From Piper betle (taxonomy: Eukaryota; Streptophyta; Magnoliopsida; Piperales; Piperaceae): a DNA stretch of 64,000 nucleotides. Shown here in pieces: positions 24,238 to 34,388 of this stretch. Both the position numbers and the translations under genes were made by a program. Position 1 is the stretch's first letter, and each line of letters begins with the position of its first letter. Below the pieces are notes generated by a model. The model had not been told where the DNA came from. It ran no database searches and worked only from the letters and a program-made list of their open reading frames with translations. The stretch spans positions 1 to 64,000 of the forward strand of contig JAURVB010014867.1 in assembly GCA_033002965.1 (NCBI GenBank), given 5' to 3'.

Positions 24238-24615
24238 TCACAATATTTGATTTATAAAAAGACTAAACTTATTATTTTTAAATGAATAAGAGTAACCAAC
24301 TTTGTCCAATATAGAAATAGAAACCAAATTTTGTTTAAAAGACGATACTACATATGTCTCTTTTAAATCCAAATAATATCCTATTTTCAATAATAATCTA
24401 AAAGTCTTTGTTGCTTCAAGTATAACTGATTTGTAATCACCTACATAAGTAAATCTTTCAGCATCATTTGACTTTCGGCAACTAAAGCAACCCTGCATTA
24501 ACACACTAATGTAAGTAGTAGCATACAAATCTAGCCACCAAATATGTATTGGAACTGAAGCTAAATTAACTTCTGAACAAACAAAATAAAGAAATGGACC
24601 TTTCTTTGCACGCAA
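24238..24615 (-). pseudogene. Copia C: protease region
   Basis: An open frame of 125 residues with WWLDLYATTYIS where active elements have W-LDSGA-H: the catalytic DSG triad is lost. It is followed by the ETYVVSSFKQNLVSISILDKVGYSYSF region that links protease to integrase in copia. Confidence 0.75.
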
Positions 24616-24639
24616 AGTGTGAGACTTAGTGCATTCATT

Positions 24640-25274
24640 CTTTATATGTCCAGGTTTACCACAAAAGAAACAGTAAGAAGCCCGATTTTCTTTCTCTTGC
24701 TATTACTTGTGAGAACTATTACCAGCTTCCTTAACCCTCTTTTTTTCTTATTTTTATCCTGAGAGGTACTAACCAAGTGAGCACTTTTAGCCTCTTCTTG
24801 CTTCAACCTTTCTTCTTTTTGGACACAATAAGAAATGTGCTTATTAAGAGTCTATTTGTCCCTTTGGTAGTTGTAACTGACTTTAAATTGACTAAATTAT
24901 GCCGGAAGAGAAATTAAAACTAAATGCACGAGCAAATCCTCAGATAGCTCTAACTTTAATGCTTTTAGTTTTGAAGCAATATTTTATATCTCTAAGATAT
25001 GCTATCTTATGCTTGTTTTGCCTTTAAACTTCATTGAAATCAAGTTTGACAAAAGCGTACTTGAATGTTCATAAGACTCACCCCTGAATGTCTCTGGAAT
25101 TTCACCCCTGAATGTCTCTGGAATTTCACGGTTCATGATCATAAGACTCATGTGATTTGAATGTTCACACCTCTTAATGTCATGTTTTTTCTCAATAGAA
25201 CTTTTATCCGTAAGAGAAGCAAGTTGTTCAGTCCTTAACGCAAGGTCAAGATCTATGCAGCCGAAAACGATCAT
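24640..25274 (-). pseudogene. Copia C: gag with CCHC knuckle
   Basis: The gag fragment 25002-25274 (MIVFGCIDLDLALRTEQ...) is followed, in another frame, by a knuckle CFFCGKPGHIKNEC at about 24690-24645. A 24-base tandem duplication inside gag (25079-25127) repeats EIPETFRG. Confidence 0.75.
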
Positions 25275-26676
25275 TATGCTCTCTTTCTAATCCTTAAAAT
25301 TATCTTTAAGCATTAGAACTGAATTAATGTTGGCAAAAATTGTACAAACAGATTGATTAACTGAAAATAGAACAAAATAACATGCACATAAAAAAATTAA
25401 TAAATCAAACAATGGTAAATCCCATCAAAAGATACTTAGCACAACATTAATATTTAGTCTTTGGACAAAAATATTAATTTATAAGTAATACTTTTCTTGC
25501 AGTAATCAAATATGGATAATAAATTATGTTAAATAATAAATCTATCTTTAGACTAATTTATTATTCACATGGAATCTTGATAATTATCCCATATTTATTA
25601 TCACAACTGTGTATATAATTCTATCAAATATTAACCTTCATTTGGGCCGATTAATATTCACATGAATCATATACCCACAACTTTCTTAATATTTTAAAAT
25701 AAATTAATTTCTACAAAAGAGGCTACTTTGACAATATATTGCAATAATTAATAAATTCTAAAATATTAATTATAACTGAACTATAATTTGAATTTAATAA
25801 TCCTAAATATAAATAACATAAAACTGAAAAAAATGTTATAAAAATATCTTTATTTGGAAATTTCTGAAATTATAATTTTTTTCCTTTTGTAACTTTATTT
25901 TCCTCATTTTATATTTTACCAAAAGAGGACTTAGATTTGAGAATAAATATCCATCTATAAATTTGTTGTATCTTCCTTTCCCACATTTGTGAAAATGACA
26001 ATAACTAGATCTTGAAGTCCTATTTCTTCATCTCCCTGATCAATTCATTTATTCCCTCTTACAAACTATTATTATTTTGGTATCCAAAATCATTAGATGT
26101 GGATGTGATATAAAATTAGACAGATTTTGATTTATTTTTTTCTGAATTTGAATCCAAAGTTAAACACAAATCAAATTAATTCTCAATGATCTAATATGAA
26201 GTTGTTCTCATACCACTTACTATAAAAACCTTCTTCAGATTAAATCATTAAGAAAATAAAATTTGATTGCGAAATTATACCTGAATCCATAAAAGCAAAA
26301 CAATTCTTGACTTCTTTAGGTTTTGATATTCCAAATTCAACATTGGTTCTCTAAAACTAGAGTTTTTGATGATGGGATAGTAGAAAGAAAAACTCTAGGC
26401 AAATTTGGGGACCACTGTATTTATCTTTATTTTTTATAATTCTAATTTAACTCATCATAAATTAGATATATACGAAAATAATATCTACATATATTTATTT
26501 ATACTTATTTTAAATATGGTATCCACACACATATTTATCTATTGTAAAAACTATGATTTTTATTACAAGACTCAAACCTAAATATTATGAAATAAATATA
26601 GATGAACCGATATGGTTGGTTATCAAGTCGACCCGTCATGGTTCGACTTAATGTCACCTAGAAAATACCTATTTAT

Positions 26677-26890
26677 GAATGGATGATGGGGTGTGAGAAT
26701 TTAATGAAGGGGCTCGTTGAACCTTGGAAATACCAATGGATGATGGGGTGTGAGAATTTAATGAAGGGGCTTGTTGAACCTAAGAAATACCAATGGATGA
26801 TGGCGTGTGAGAATTTAATGAAGGGGCTCGTTGAACCTAGGAAATACCAATGGATGATGGGGTATGAGAATTTAATGGAGGGAATGGTTG
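26677..26890 (+). repeat. 57-bp tandem repeat in the first LTR part of B
   Basis: About 3.7 units of atgatggggtgtgagaattt...aaataccaatgg. The unit is 19 codons long, so all frames stay open. The same array has about 3.9 units in B2 (36564-36790) and about 1.8 in the 3' LTR (29559-29660). Confidence 0.9.
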
Positions 26891-27146
26891 AAGTGTATAT
26901 ATATGCAGGAGGAGGGAGTATTTCAGGCATCATCTCCATCCCAGGCGACCTCACCATTACTGTGTGAGTATTTCATCCCTCATCTTATTTGTTTCCATTT
27001 GGATTCTTGCATGCAAAGTGTTGTTGGAGACGCCTTTGTTAAGTTGCTAGATCCCTAGCGTCTTATGCATGGGTTTCTTGTCGAATGCTTGGTATGAACT
27101 ACTGCAAGTCTTTAGGGTCGGGTGTTTGTTTTGTGTTTTGTTAATG

Positions 27147-27475
27147 GATATGTCAGAATGGACCTGACAGCCAAAAATGGATATGTCAGAATGGACCTGA
27201 TAGCCAAAAATAGATATGTCAGAATGGACCTGACAGCCAAAAATAGATATGTCAGAATGGACCTGACAGCTAAAAATGGACATGTCAGAATGGACCTGAC
27301 AGCCAAAATGGATATGTCAGAATGGACCTGACAGCCAAAATGGATATGTCAGAATGGACCTGACAGCCAAAAATGGATATGTAAGAATGGACCTGACAGC
27401 CAAAAATGGATATGTCAGAATGGACCTGACAGCCAAAAATGGACATGTCAGAATGGACCTGACAGCCAAATAATT
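27147..27475 (+). repeat. 33-bp tandem array 1 of element B
   Basis: Ten units of atggatatgtcagaatggac-ctgacagccaaaa; two units are 32 bases. Each unit holds the inverted pair TGTCAG...CTGACA around a 7-base loop. Units have the ccaaaaatgg spacer, unlike arrays 2 and 3 (ccaataatgg). Confidence 0.92.
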
Positions 27476-28070
27476 TCAGAATGAACTGGGAGACAAACTT
27501 TTAATCTCAGAATGACCTGAGAGCTTGTAGAACTACATTGAGCTTGATCCCGACATGGGTATGTAGGCTAATCAAGATTGTTTGATTTCAGCTCACCTAA
27601 GGAAAATTACAAGTATGGTTGGTGGTTCTTTTACGAACTCAGGGTAGGAGAATGGATAATAAATTGGACTTCCTTTTATTTTCTTGTGTTATACATGTGG
27701 CTTTGGGAAACGATCCAAGACTGTGGAGTAACGCCCAAACCGGTTAGGGCTGGTCGTTACAGGGTTGGTTTGGTTTAATTTCGAGTAATGCCTAGCCGTT
27801 GGGCCCTCCCCATTTCTGCGTGAGTATTTCGTCCCTCATCTTATTTGTTTCCATTAGGATTCTTGCATGCAAGGTTTGTTGGAGACGCCCTGCTAAGTTG
27901 CTAGATCCCTAGCGTCTTATGCATGGGGTTCTTGTCGACTGCTTGGTATGAACTGCTGCGAGTCTTTGGGGTCGGGTGTTTGTTTTGTTGTGGGTGTGCT
28001 GCTTTGCTTCATCCTTCGATTGGCAAGAATTGTTGGGATTCTTTGAATTGCTTAGTTGTTTTGTTAATGG

Positions 28071-28402
28071 ACATGTCAGAATGGACCTGACAGCCAAATA
28101 ATGGACATGTCAGAATGGACCTGACAGCCAATAATGGACATGTCAGAATGGACCTGACAGCCAATAATGGACATGTCAGAATGGACCTGACAGCCAATAA
28201 TGGACATGTCAGAATGGACCTGATAGCCAATAATGGACATGTCAGAATGGACCTGACAGCCAATAATGGACATGTCAGAATGGACCTGACAGCCAATAAT
28301 GGACATGTCAGAATGGACCTGACAGCCAATAATGGATATGTCAGAATGGACCTGACAGCCAATAATGGACATGTCAGAATGGACCTGACAGCCAATAATG
28401 AC
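28071..28402 (+). repeat. 33-bp tandem array 2 of element B
   Basis: Ten units of atggacatgtcagaatggac-ctgacagccaata, nearly identical to one another. The same TGTCAG/CTGACA inverted pair is in every unit. Open in several frames on both strands because 33 is a multiple of 3. Confidence 0.93.
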
Positions 28403-28885
28403 TAATCTCAGAATGACCTAGGAGACCACCTAATCTCAGAATGAACTGGGAGACAAACTTTTAATCTCAGAATGACCTGAGAGCCTATAGAACTACATTG
28501 AGCTTGATCCCGACATGGGTATGTAGGCTAATCAAGATTGTTTGATTTCAGCTCACTTAAGGAAGAATGAAAGTATGGTTGGTGGTTCTTTTACGAACTC
28601 AGGGTAGGAGAATGGATAATAAATTGGACTTCCTTTTATTTTCTTGTGTTATACATGTGGCTTTGGGAAACGATCCAAGACTGTGGAACTATTATTATTA
28701 TGTCTTGACTAACCATAATTTACTTTGAATGAGTCATACTTATGGTTTTAATAGAAATCATGTAACATATAAGTAACGCCCGGACCGGTTAGGGCTGGTC
28801 GTTACAGGGTTGGTTTGGTATAATTTCGAGTAACGCCTAGCCAGCTAGGCCCACAATATTGTGAAAAATGGCGGGTCGTTATAGG

Positions 28886-28898
28886 TGGTATCAGAGCA
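28886..28898 (+). promoter_or_regulatory. tRNA-Met primer binding site of B
   Basis: TGGTATCAGAGCA starts two bases after the LTR end (TTATA, expected TTACA). It is the standard complement of the 3' end of plant initiator tRNA-Met, where minus-strand cDNA begins. Confidence 0.9.
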
Positions 28899-29210
28899 CG
28901 GTTTCCCACAAGCTCACATTTTATGACTCAAGTACCTTGTTGAAAAGTCCAGTAATTATCTTTTTCCACTGTGTTATGTTATTAATTAACAAAGTTCTTT
29001 GCTAATGAACCTAAGTCAAAACTGAAACAAGACTCATGAGTTGGTATTTGAGCATGATCGTTCACAGAAACAGGGGAAGACTACCACGCAACACAAGCAT
29101 GCCAACCATGGGGGTAGCTCACATGGGTCCGCAGAACACAGCAGCAGAACTACCAAGGGAACGTAGATGGAAACCTCAAAAGGAAGTTTGAGGAGATTCT
29201 GTATAGACGA

Positions 29211-29352
29211 TGTAAAAATTGCACCAAGATGCATTCCGGGCAATGCAACGAGCCCCGTCAGTGCTACAATTGCGGCAGGACGGGACACATGATAAAAGAC
29301 TGTCGTCAGCCTCCGAAGCAACAACAGGAGCAGCCTGAGATCCCGAAGATAT
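29211..29352 (+). pseudogene. Element B: Gag C-terminal zinc knuckles
   Basis: The plus strand encodes CKNCTKMHSGQC followed by CYNCGRTGHMIKDC and a Gln/Pro-rich tail ending in TAA. This pair of Cys/His boxes is typical of the nucleocapsid part of plant chromovirus Gag. The N-terminal Gag is broken by stops and no other enzyme follows. Confidence 0.85.
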
Positions 29353-29420
29353 AATTAATCATGCTTATCATCTTGCTGTTATAATATTTCGGGGACGAAA
29401 TATCTCTAAGTTGGGGAGAT

Positions 29421-30827
29421 TGTAAAAACCATGATTTTTATTACAAGACTCGAACCTAAATATTATGAAATAAATATCGATGAACCAATATGGTTGGTTA
29501 TCAAGTCGACCGGTCATGGTTCGACTTAAGGTCACCTAGAAAATACCTATTCATGAATGGATGATGGGGTGTGAGAATTTAATGAAGGGGCTCGTTGAAC
29601 CTAGGAAATACCTATGGATGATGGGGTATGAGAATTTAATGGAGGGAATGGTTGAAGTGTATATATATGCAGGAGGAGGGGATCGTTGAGGGGGGGAAAA
29701 ACTTTTCCTAGCCGTCAAATTCTTCTTGCCTCCTCTCCGTCCCAGGCGACCTCCCCATTTCTGCGTGAGTATTTCGTCCCTCATCTTATTTGTTTCCATT
29801 AGGATTCTTGCATGCAAGGTTTGTTGGAGACGCCCTGCTAAGTTGCTAGATCCCTAGCGTCTTATGCATGGGGTTCTTGTCGACTGCTTGGTATGAACTG
29901 CTGCGAGTCTTTGGGGTCGGGTGTTTGTTTTGTTGTGGGTGTGCTGCTTTGCTTCATCCTTCGATTGGCAAGAATTGTTGGGATTCTTTGAATTGCTTAG
30001 TTGTTTTGTTAATGGACATGTCAGAATGGACCTGACAGCCAATAATGGATATGTCAGAATGGACCTGACAGCCAATAATGGACATGTCAGAATGGACCTG
30101 ACAGCCAATAATGGACATGTCAGAATGGACCTGACAGCCAATAATGGACATGTCAGAATGGACCTGACAGCCAATAATGGACATGTCAGAATGGACCTGA
30201 CAGCCAATAATGGACATGTCAGAATGGACCTGACAGCCAATAATGGACATGTCAGAATGGACCTGACAGCCAATAATGGATATGTCAGAATGGACCTGAC
30301 AGCCAATAATGGACATGTCAGAATGGACCTGACAGCCAATAATGACTAATCTCAGAATGACCTGGGAGACCACCTAATCTCAGAATGAACTGGGAGACAA
30401 ACTTTTAATCTCAGAATGACCTGAGAGCCTATAGAACTACATTGAGCTTGATCCCGACATGGGTATGTAGGCTAATCAAGATTGTTTGATTTCAGCTCAC
30501 TTAAGGAAGAATGAAAGTATGGTTGGTGGTTCTTTTACGAACTCAGGGTAGGAGAATGGATAATAAATTGGACTTCCTTTTATTTTCTTGTGTTATACAT
30601 GTGGCTTTGGGAAACGATCCAAGACTGTGGAACTATTATTATTATGTCTTGACTAACCATAATTTACTTTGAATGAGTCATACTTATGGTTTTAATAGAA
30701 ATCATGTAACATATAAGTAACGCCCGGACCGGTTAGGGCTGGTCGTTACAGGGTTGGTTTGGTATAATTTCGAGTAACGCCTAGCCAGCTAGGCCCACAA
30801 TATTGTGAAAAATGGCGGGTCGTTACA
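29421..30827 (+). repeat. 3' LTR of element B
   Basis: TGTAAAAACC...GTTACA, 1407 bases, directly after the polypurine tract. It holds 1.8 units of the 57-bp repeat and ten units of the 33-bp repeat. Confidence 0.85.
30014..30345 (+). repeat. 33-bp tandem array 3 of element B
   Basis: Ten units, the same spacer type and almost the same sequence as array 2, as expected for the 3' LTR counterpart. Confidence 0.93.
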
Positions 30828-30919
30828 TTTATACTTTTCTGAAATATTAATGAACTATTAGTATTAACTTTAATAGATCAGTTTAATTTAGGTCAAACTT
30901 TAATAATATGATATGATAC

Positions 30920-30924
<5 letters not shown>

Positions 30925-30967
<43 letters not shown>
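30925..30967. repeat. (AT)n(AC)n microsatellite
   Basis: Lies near the outer end of the 5' LTR of copia C, where the 3' LTR has a shorter AT/TATAC tract. Confidence 0.9.
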
Positions 30968-30981
30968 GCTCCAAAACCCAT

Positions 30982-31212
30982 GATCAATTCCTGCATCCCA
31001 TGTTGCAAGATTGTAGTGTTTCTTAAGTACTGTTAAGCTGAGGAAGGATGATAACCGCAATGATGTGGTTTGCAAAATGGGTAGCTTTTTAGGGGAAAAC
31101 ATAGTGAGAACAAAGGAGATAGCGGTCAGTTGAAGGAATACAACACAACGATGAAACCTTGCTTCAAGAAGAGATGAAGTCAGTAGAGTTTGTAGAAGAT
31201 ATGGAGGAACTA
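30982..31212 (+). pseudogene. Possible upstream piece of the SERK-like pseudogene or of the LINE
   Basis: 231 bases between copia C and A1. The last 18 can be read as EDMEEL joining the kinase piece after 38437. The rest gives no domain. It could also be the right-hand continuation of the sequence that C entered. Confidence 0.3.
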
Positions 31213-32790
31213 TGTAAAACCCACGATTCGAGTCAGGGTTTTATATTCAGAACCGGTCAGTTCGACCATTATTTTTCGAGTCGAGTCAGTTTCAGAACAC
31301 GTGTACCGAGCCAACGCCAGTCGCGTGTATGAGCTATGAGGGTCATGCGTACCCAAGTATATGATGATAACGTCATGAACACAGCAGAACAGAATGAGTT
31401 ATCAGAATATATGAGAGTATGATAGTTATTTTTTTTAATTTTATATATAGTGGATCGTAGAATTAGTTTTAGGTCGTTTACCTCTGTTAAGACGCGTTAC
31501 GGGCAGTTTGGGTGGGTTGATAGTACTAGAGCATATCATTATGATGTTTTGGTGGTTGTTTGATTTTATGGGATTTTCCCGATTTTTATGGAATTTTTTA
31601 GGATTTATGGCGACTTAATTATTATTCTTGACTCGAGCTGGAGACGAGTCAAGTAATATTTACAAGTTTGCCACCGGCCCTTTTCTCCTCCCCAACACCT
31701 TCTTCCTCAAAACCTTGCCCCAACGCCGCGCCCCGTGCAGCGTCACCAGCCGCTGCCGTGGACACTGGCCTGCCGCCGATCGTCGCCGGCTAGCCCCGCC
31801 ACGGCGTCGTCGTGCCTCCCTGACCAGTCCCGGCCACCATCTGGCCGCCACGACACATGATCTCCGTGCCCGCGTTGCGCTTGCATCACCGATTTCGCTG
31901 CCGGCGACCGTCGCCACTGCAATCCAGCTTTAGCCTCGACACCCTCGACTACCCAGCGACCTTCCTCGACCAGATCAGAGGCCATTGCTGCCCAGGCCAA
32001 CCAGATCTAGCTACCCATCGTCGCCGGCCCTGTTTTAGCCATTTTTTGGTAAGGCACCACCTGCGTCGACCATTTCGATGCCGTAGACGCTTCGGGCTCG
32101 CTTGAGCTGGTTCCAATGGTACCCAATACCATTGCTTTCCAGCTAGTAGACGCCGCCAACGGTTGTCGCCGGAAAACTGCCGGAAGCTGCCGAAAAACCG
32201 CTGGAACCTGTCGAAAACCGGATTTGCTAGAATTCGTCGGATCTTCCACAGAGCTCATCCAGTCGATCCCGATCGAACTTTGGATGCCGACGAGCGCCGA
32301 ATGTGAGCTCCGAGACACGTGACGGAACCCTATTCGTCGCCGATTGCTGCCGACGTGAGGTATAATTACCTCCGAAATTATAATTTAAACTTGATGATTG
32401 TTAGCACAACATGCTAGGGTTGATTTATTGATGTGATTAATGCTTAATTATGGACGAAACGATGAGTTGCATGATGAGATTAAGTGTGAATGAAGAGTAA
32501 GCGATCTAATGAGAGCATGATAAGTGATTACGACATAACTTAGAAAAACACGATAAGATTGGTATGAATAAGAGTTAGAATTTCTTTCATACTTATGATT
32601 ATATAATTGTTGATTGTTATGGTTGATGTTGTATTGTGAGTGTGTTTGATCATGACGAGTTTGATTCATCATTTAGTTAGCAGGCGTTAGTATTTAGTTT
32701 TGATGTGTAGGTACGGAGTAGGAGCTCGCCGCCTAGGCGCGATGACACGCTTGGAGCTTCTACCAGGTCCGTTTAGGACTTGTCTCTGTT
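31213..32790 (+). repeat. 5' LTR of A1, truncated
   Basis: Matches the 3' LTR from its first base up to gtccgtttaggact, then diverges at about 32790. The TATA region, the transcribed repeat and the primer site that should follow are missing. A GC-rich block (31680-32330) contains a short frame seen in both LTRs (NTIAFQLVDA...ELRDT). Confidence 0.8.
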
Positions 32791-34388
32791 TCACCCCAGC
32801 TTGAGAACGATGTCCACAGGGACTTCAGGCAGGACAAACCATGTTGGCCAGATAGAATGATATTAGTGTATGCTCATCTTGATTGATAGCTTTACTTGAG
32901 ATTCTACCACAATGGTAGTAGTCACGTGAGTCAAGATTAGTACTACAAATCCGTACGGGACGGCGGGTCACACACCACTGAAGAGCGGACGAGACACGTG
33001 TCAAACCTCATTATGAGTCCCCGTATGACTTGAGGGGAGACAGTGGTTCTTTGGGTCATTTGAACCCCACCCGTTTAGAAGTGCGTGACTAGTACAGTAT
33101 CGAGAAACATGTGCCTACTGTTAGCTGATTGAACTAGAGCCAATTAGGAGCCGTTTCTAAGATTCATCATTGATTGACTGTTCCACAGCTTGATCACCTG
33201 TGGCATAGTGAATTATGGTGATCTTAGAGACAAGTCCATAGACCTACCGATATTTTGGCCACCCAGTTCGCTACATAGGGATTTCATCTCCCCTGCCACT
33301 TGCATGACACCTTGACTTCACCGTAGATCAGAGTGACATACCCATGTAGCAGGTTTTTCTTAGCCTAGTGGATTCCCCATTTACCTGACGTCAGATACCA
33401 CCTGTGAGGATGAGATGCCACCTATTGAGAGTTCTTGATCAGTGTGACTAGTTTCCACGAGATTCAGTTCCCTTTTCTATAACCTAGAGATGCCAGACAG
33501 AGGAGAGTTTTCACTTGAGATTTCCACTCACCCCTCTGTATGTATCAGTCGAAGATTGAGATGAGTATACATTGACCAGAGCACATGCCTACAGACCAGA
33601 TGCAGGCTCTACAGACCATGCAGAGTATGTTATCATACTCCTTGAGACACACTGTGTATGTACAGGTGTTCTCGCCTCCTTTTAACAGTAGTTAGTGGTT
33701 GTATAGATAGTCACCTGAGCCGTAGTATGCAGTAGAGTCATAGCAGTTATCCTTGTTCTCTTATAGAACAGAGTGAGATACTTGACTCAGGACCGAGTCA
33801 ACTAGGATCTAGTGAGCGGTCCAGTTCCTTATATAGGGACACCTGAGAGTTGGATCTAGACTGGCGACAGTGAGCCATGCAGCTCATTAGTTTATCCACT
33901 CGACCTAGCAGGAGACTCATAGCACACTTTAGGTTGGTTGTAGGACTTAGGAATAGAGTTTCCTGAGAGTACATGTAGATGACTTTTCACAGATGAGGAT
34001 TAGAGAGACATGGGTAGATGCTAGCAGGTAGGTCTTACCCTCGATGTGGTTTTCCCAGACATAGCTCAGATTAGAACCTTGCGATACTCTAGAGTATCTG
34101 CTTGACCAACCTAGTAGGCCCTCGTCGAGTTAGCAGTAGGGATCAGATTAGAAGAGAAAGACGACGGTCATGTCAGAACAGGCACAGACAGCTTAGAAAC
34201 AGAATGTTGATATTGATAGCATCACAAGCAGAACCCACCATGACGGTGTAGCTACAGTAAGTAAGGATGTACATGACTATCGAAGAGTAGAGGATACAAC
34301 TAGTGTGTATCTAGCTTCCAGGTATTAGTTCAGTAGAACCTCCTTGAGTTGAAATTTCGAGGATGAAATTTTTATAAGGAGGGAAGAT
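32790..34388 (+). mobile_element. A1 internal remnant
   Basis: About 1.6 kb that ends in the polypurine tract aaggagggaagat. No ORF above 60 codons carries a known domain. It probably comes from the 3' untranslated internal part of the element plus decayed pol, but I cannot place it. Confidence 0.55.

Larger units (their letters stand above)
26543..28883 (+). repeat. Composite 5' LTR region of B
   Basis: 26543 to about 27803 matches the solo LTR B2 (36430-37667) in array type and in its gtttaatttcgagtaatgcc tail. It breaks off inside the last 50 bases (…gttgggcc) and joins, at ctccccatttctgcgtgag, the middle of a second LTR copy that is nearly identical to the 3' LTR. So one and three quarter LTRs lie in tandem. 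Confidence 0.75.
26543..30827 (+). mobile_element. Gypsy-type element B with array-bearing LTRs, gag fragment only
   Basis: Bounded by TGTAAAAAC (26543) and CGTTACA (30827), with flanks TCTAT and TTTAT, a 5-base target duplication with one change, inside the 5' LTR of copia C. Parts: composite 5' LTR region 26543-28883, primer site TGGTATCAGAGCA at 28886, ~500 bases of internal sequence, polypurine tract aagttggggagat, and 3' LTR 29421-30827. The tract is preceded by tttcggggacgaaat, as in plant chromovirus gypsy elements. Protease, RT and integrase are absent, so it depends on another element's enzymes; this resembles the TR-GAG class. By eye only a handful of bases differ between 27807-28883 and the matching 3' LTR part, so it is young. 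Confidence 0.85.
21790..30981 (-). mobile_element. Ty1/copia element C (minus strand), decayed, carrying element B
   Basis: Order on the minus strand: 5' LTR (about 30981-30828 and 26542-26222), degenerate primer site TGGTATGAGAAC at about 26213, gag, CCHC knuckle, protease, integrase, a remnant of RT, RNase H, polypurine tract CAAGTGAGAGAT and 3' LTR (22261 to about 21790). PR-IN-RT-RH order marks it as copia. Many stops and frameshifts; most of RT is missing. The LTR sides align over long stretches (for example cttcagattaaatcat at 21831 and 26235) but with many differences, so it is old. Confidence 0.8.

Noticed and set aside
26673..26967. ORFs over the 57-bp repeat
   Set aside because: Same reason as for the 33-bp arrays: a 19-codon unit keeps both strands open.
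28009..28405. Long open frames on both strands over the 33-bp arrays (up to 161 codons)
   Set aside because: They exist because the repeat length is a multiple of three with no stop in the unit. The peptides are pure repeats, mirrored on both strands, with no start context or domain.
27147..30345. Regular repeats that might be taken for a CRISPR array
   Set aside because: The units are directly tandem with no unique spacers, in a plant LTR.
31628..31933. Pro/Arg/Ser-rich ORFs in the GC-rich LTR blocks (also 34810-35223, 48466-49028)
   Set aside because: Low-complexity products of GC-rich LTR sequence, open in several frames at once and not consistent between copies, apart from the short shared frame noted in the findings.
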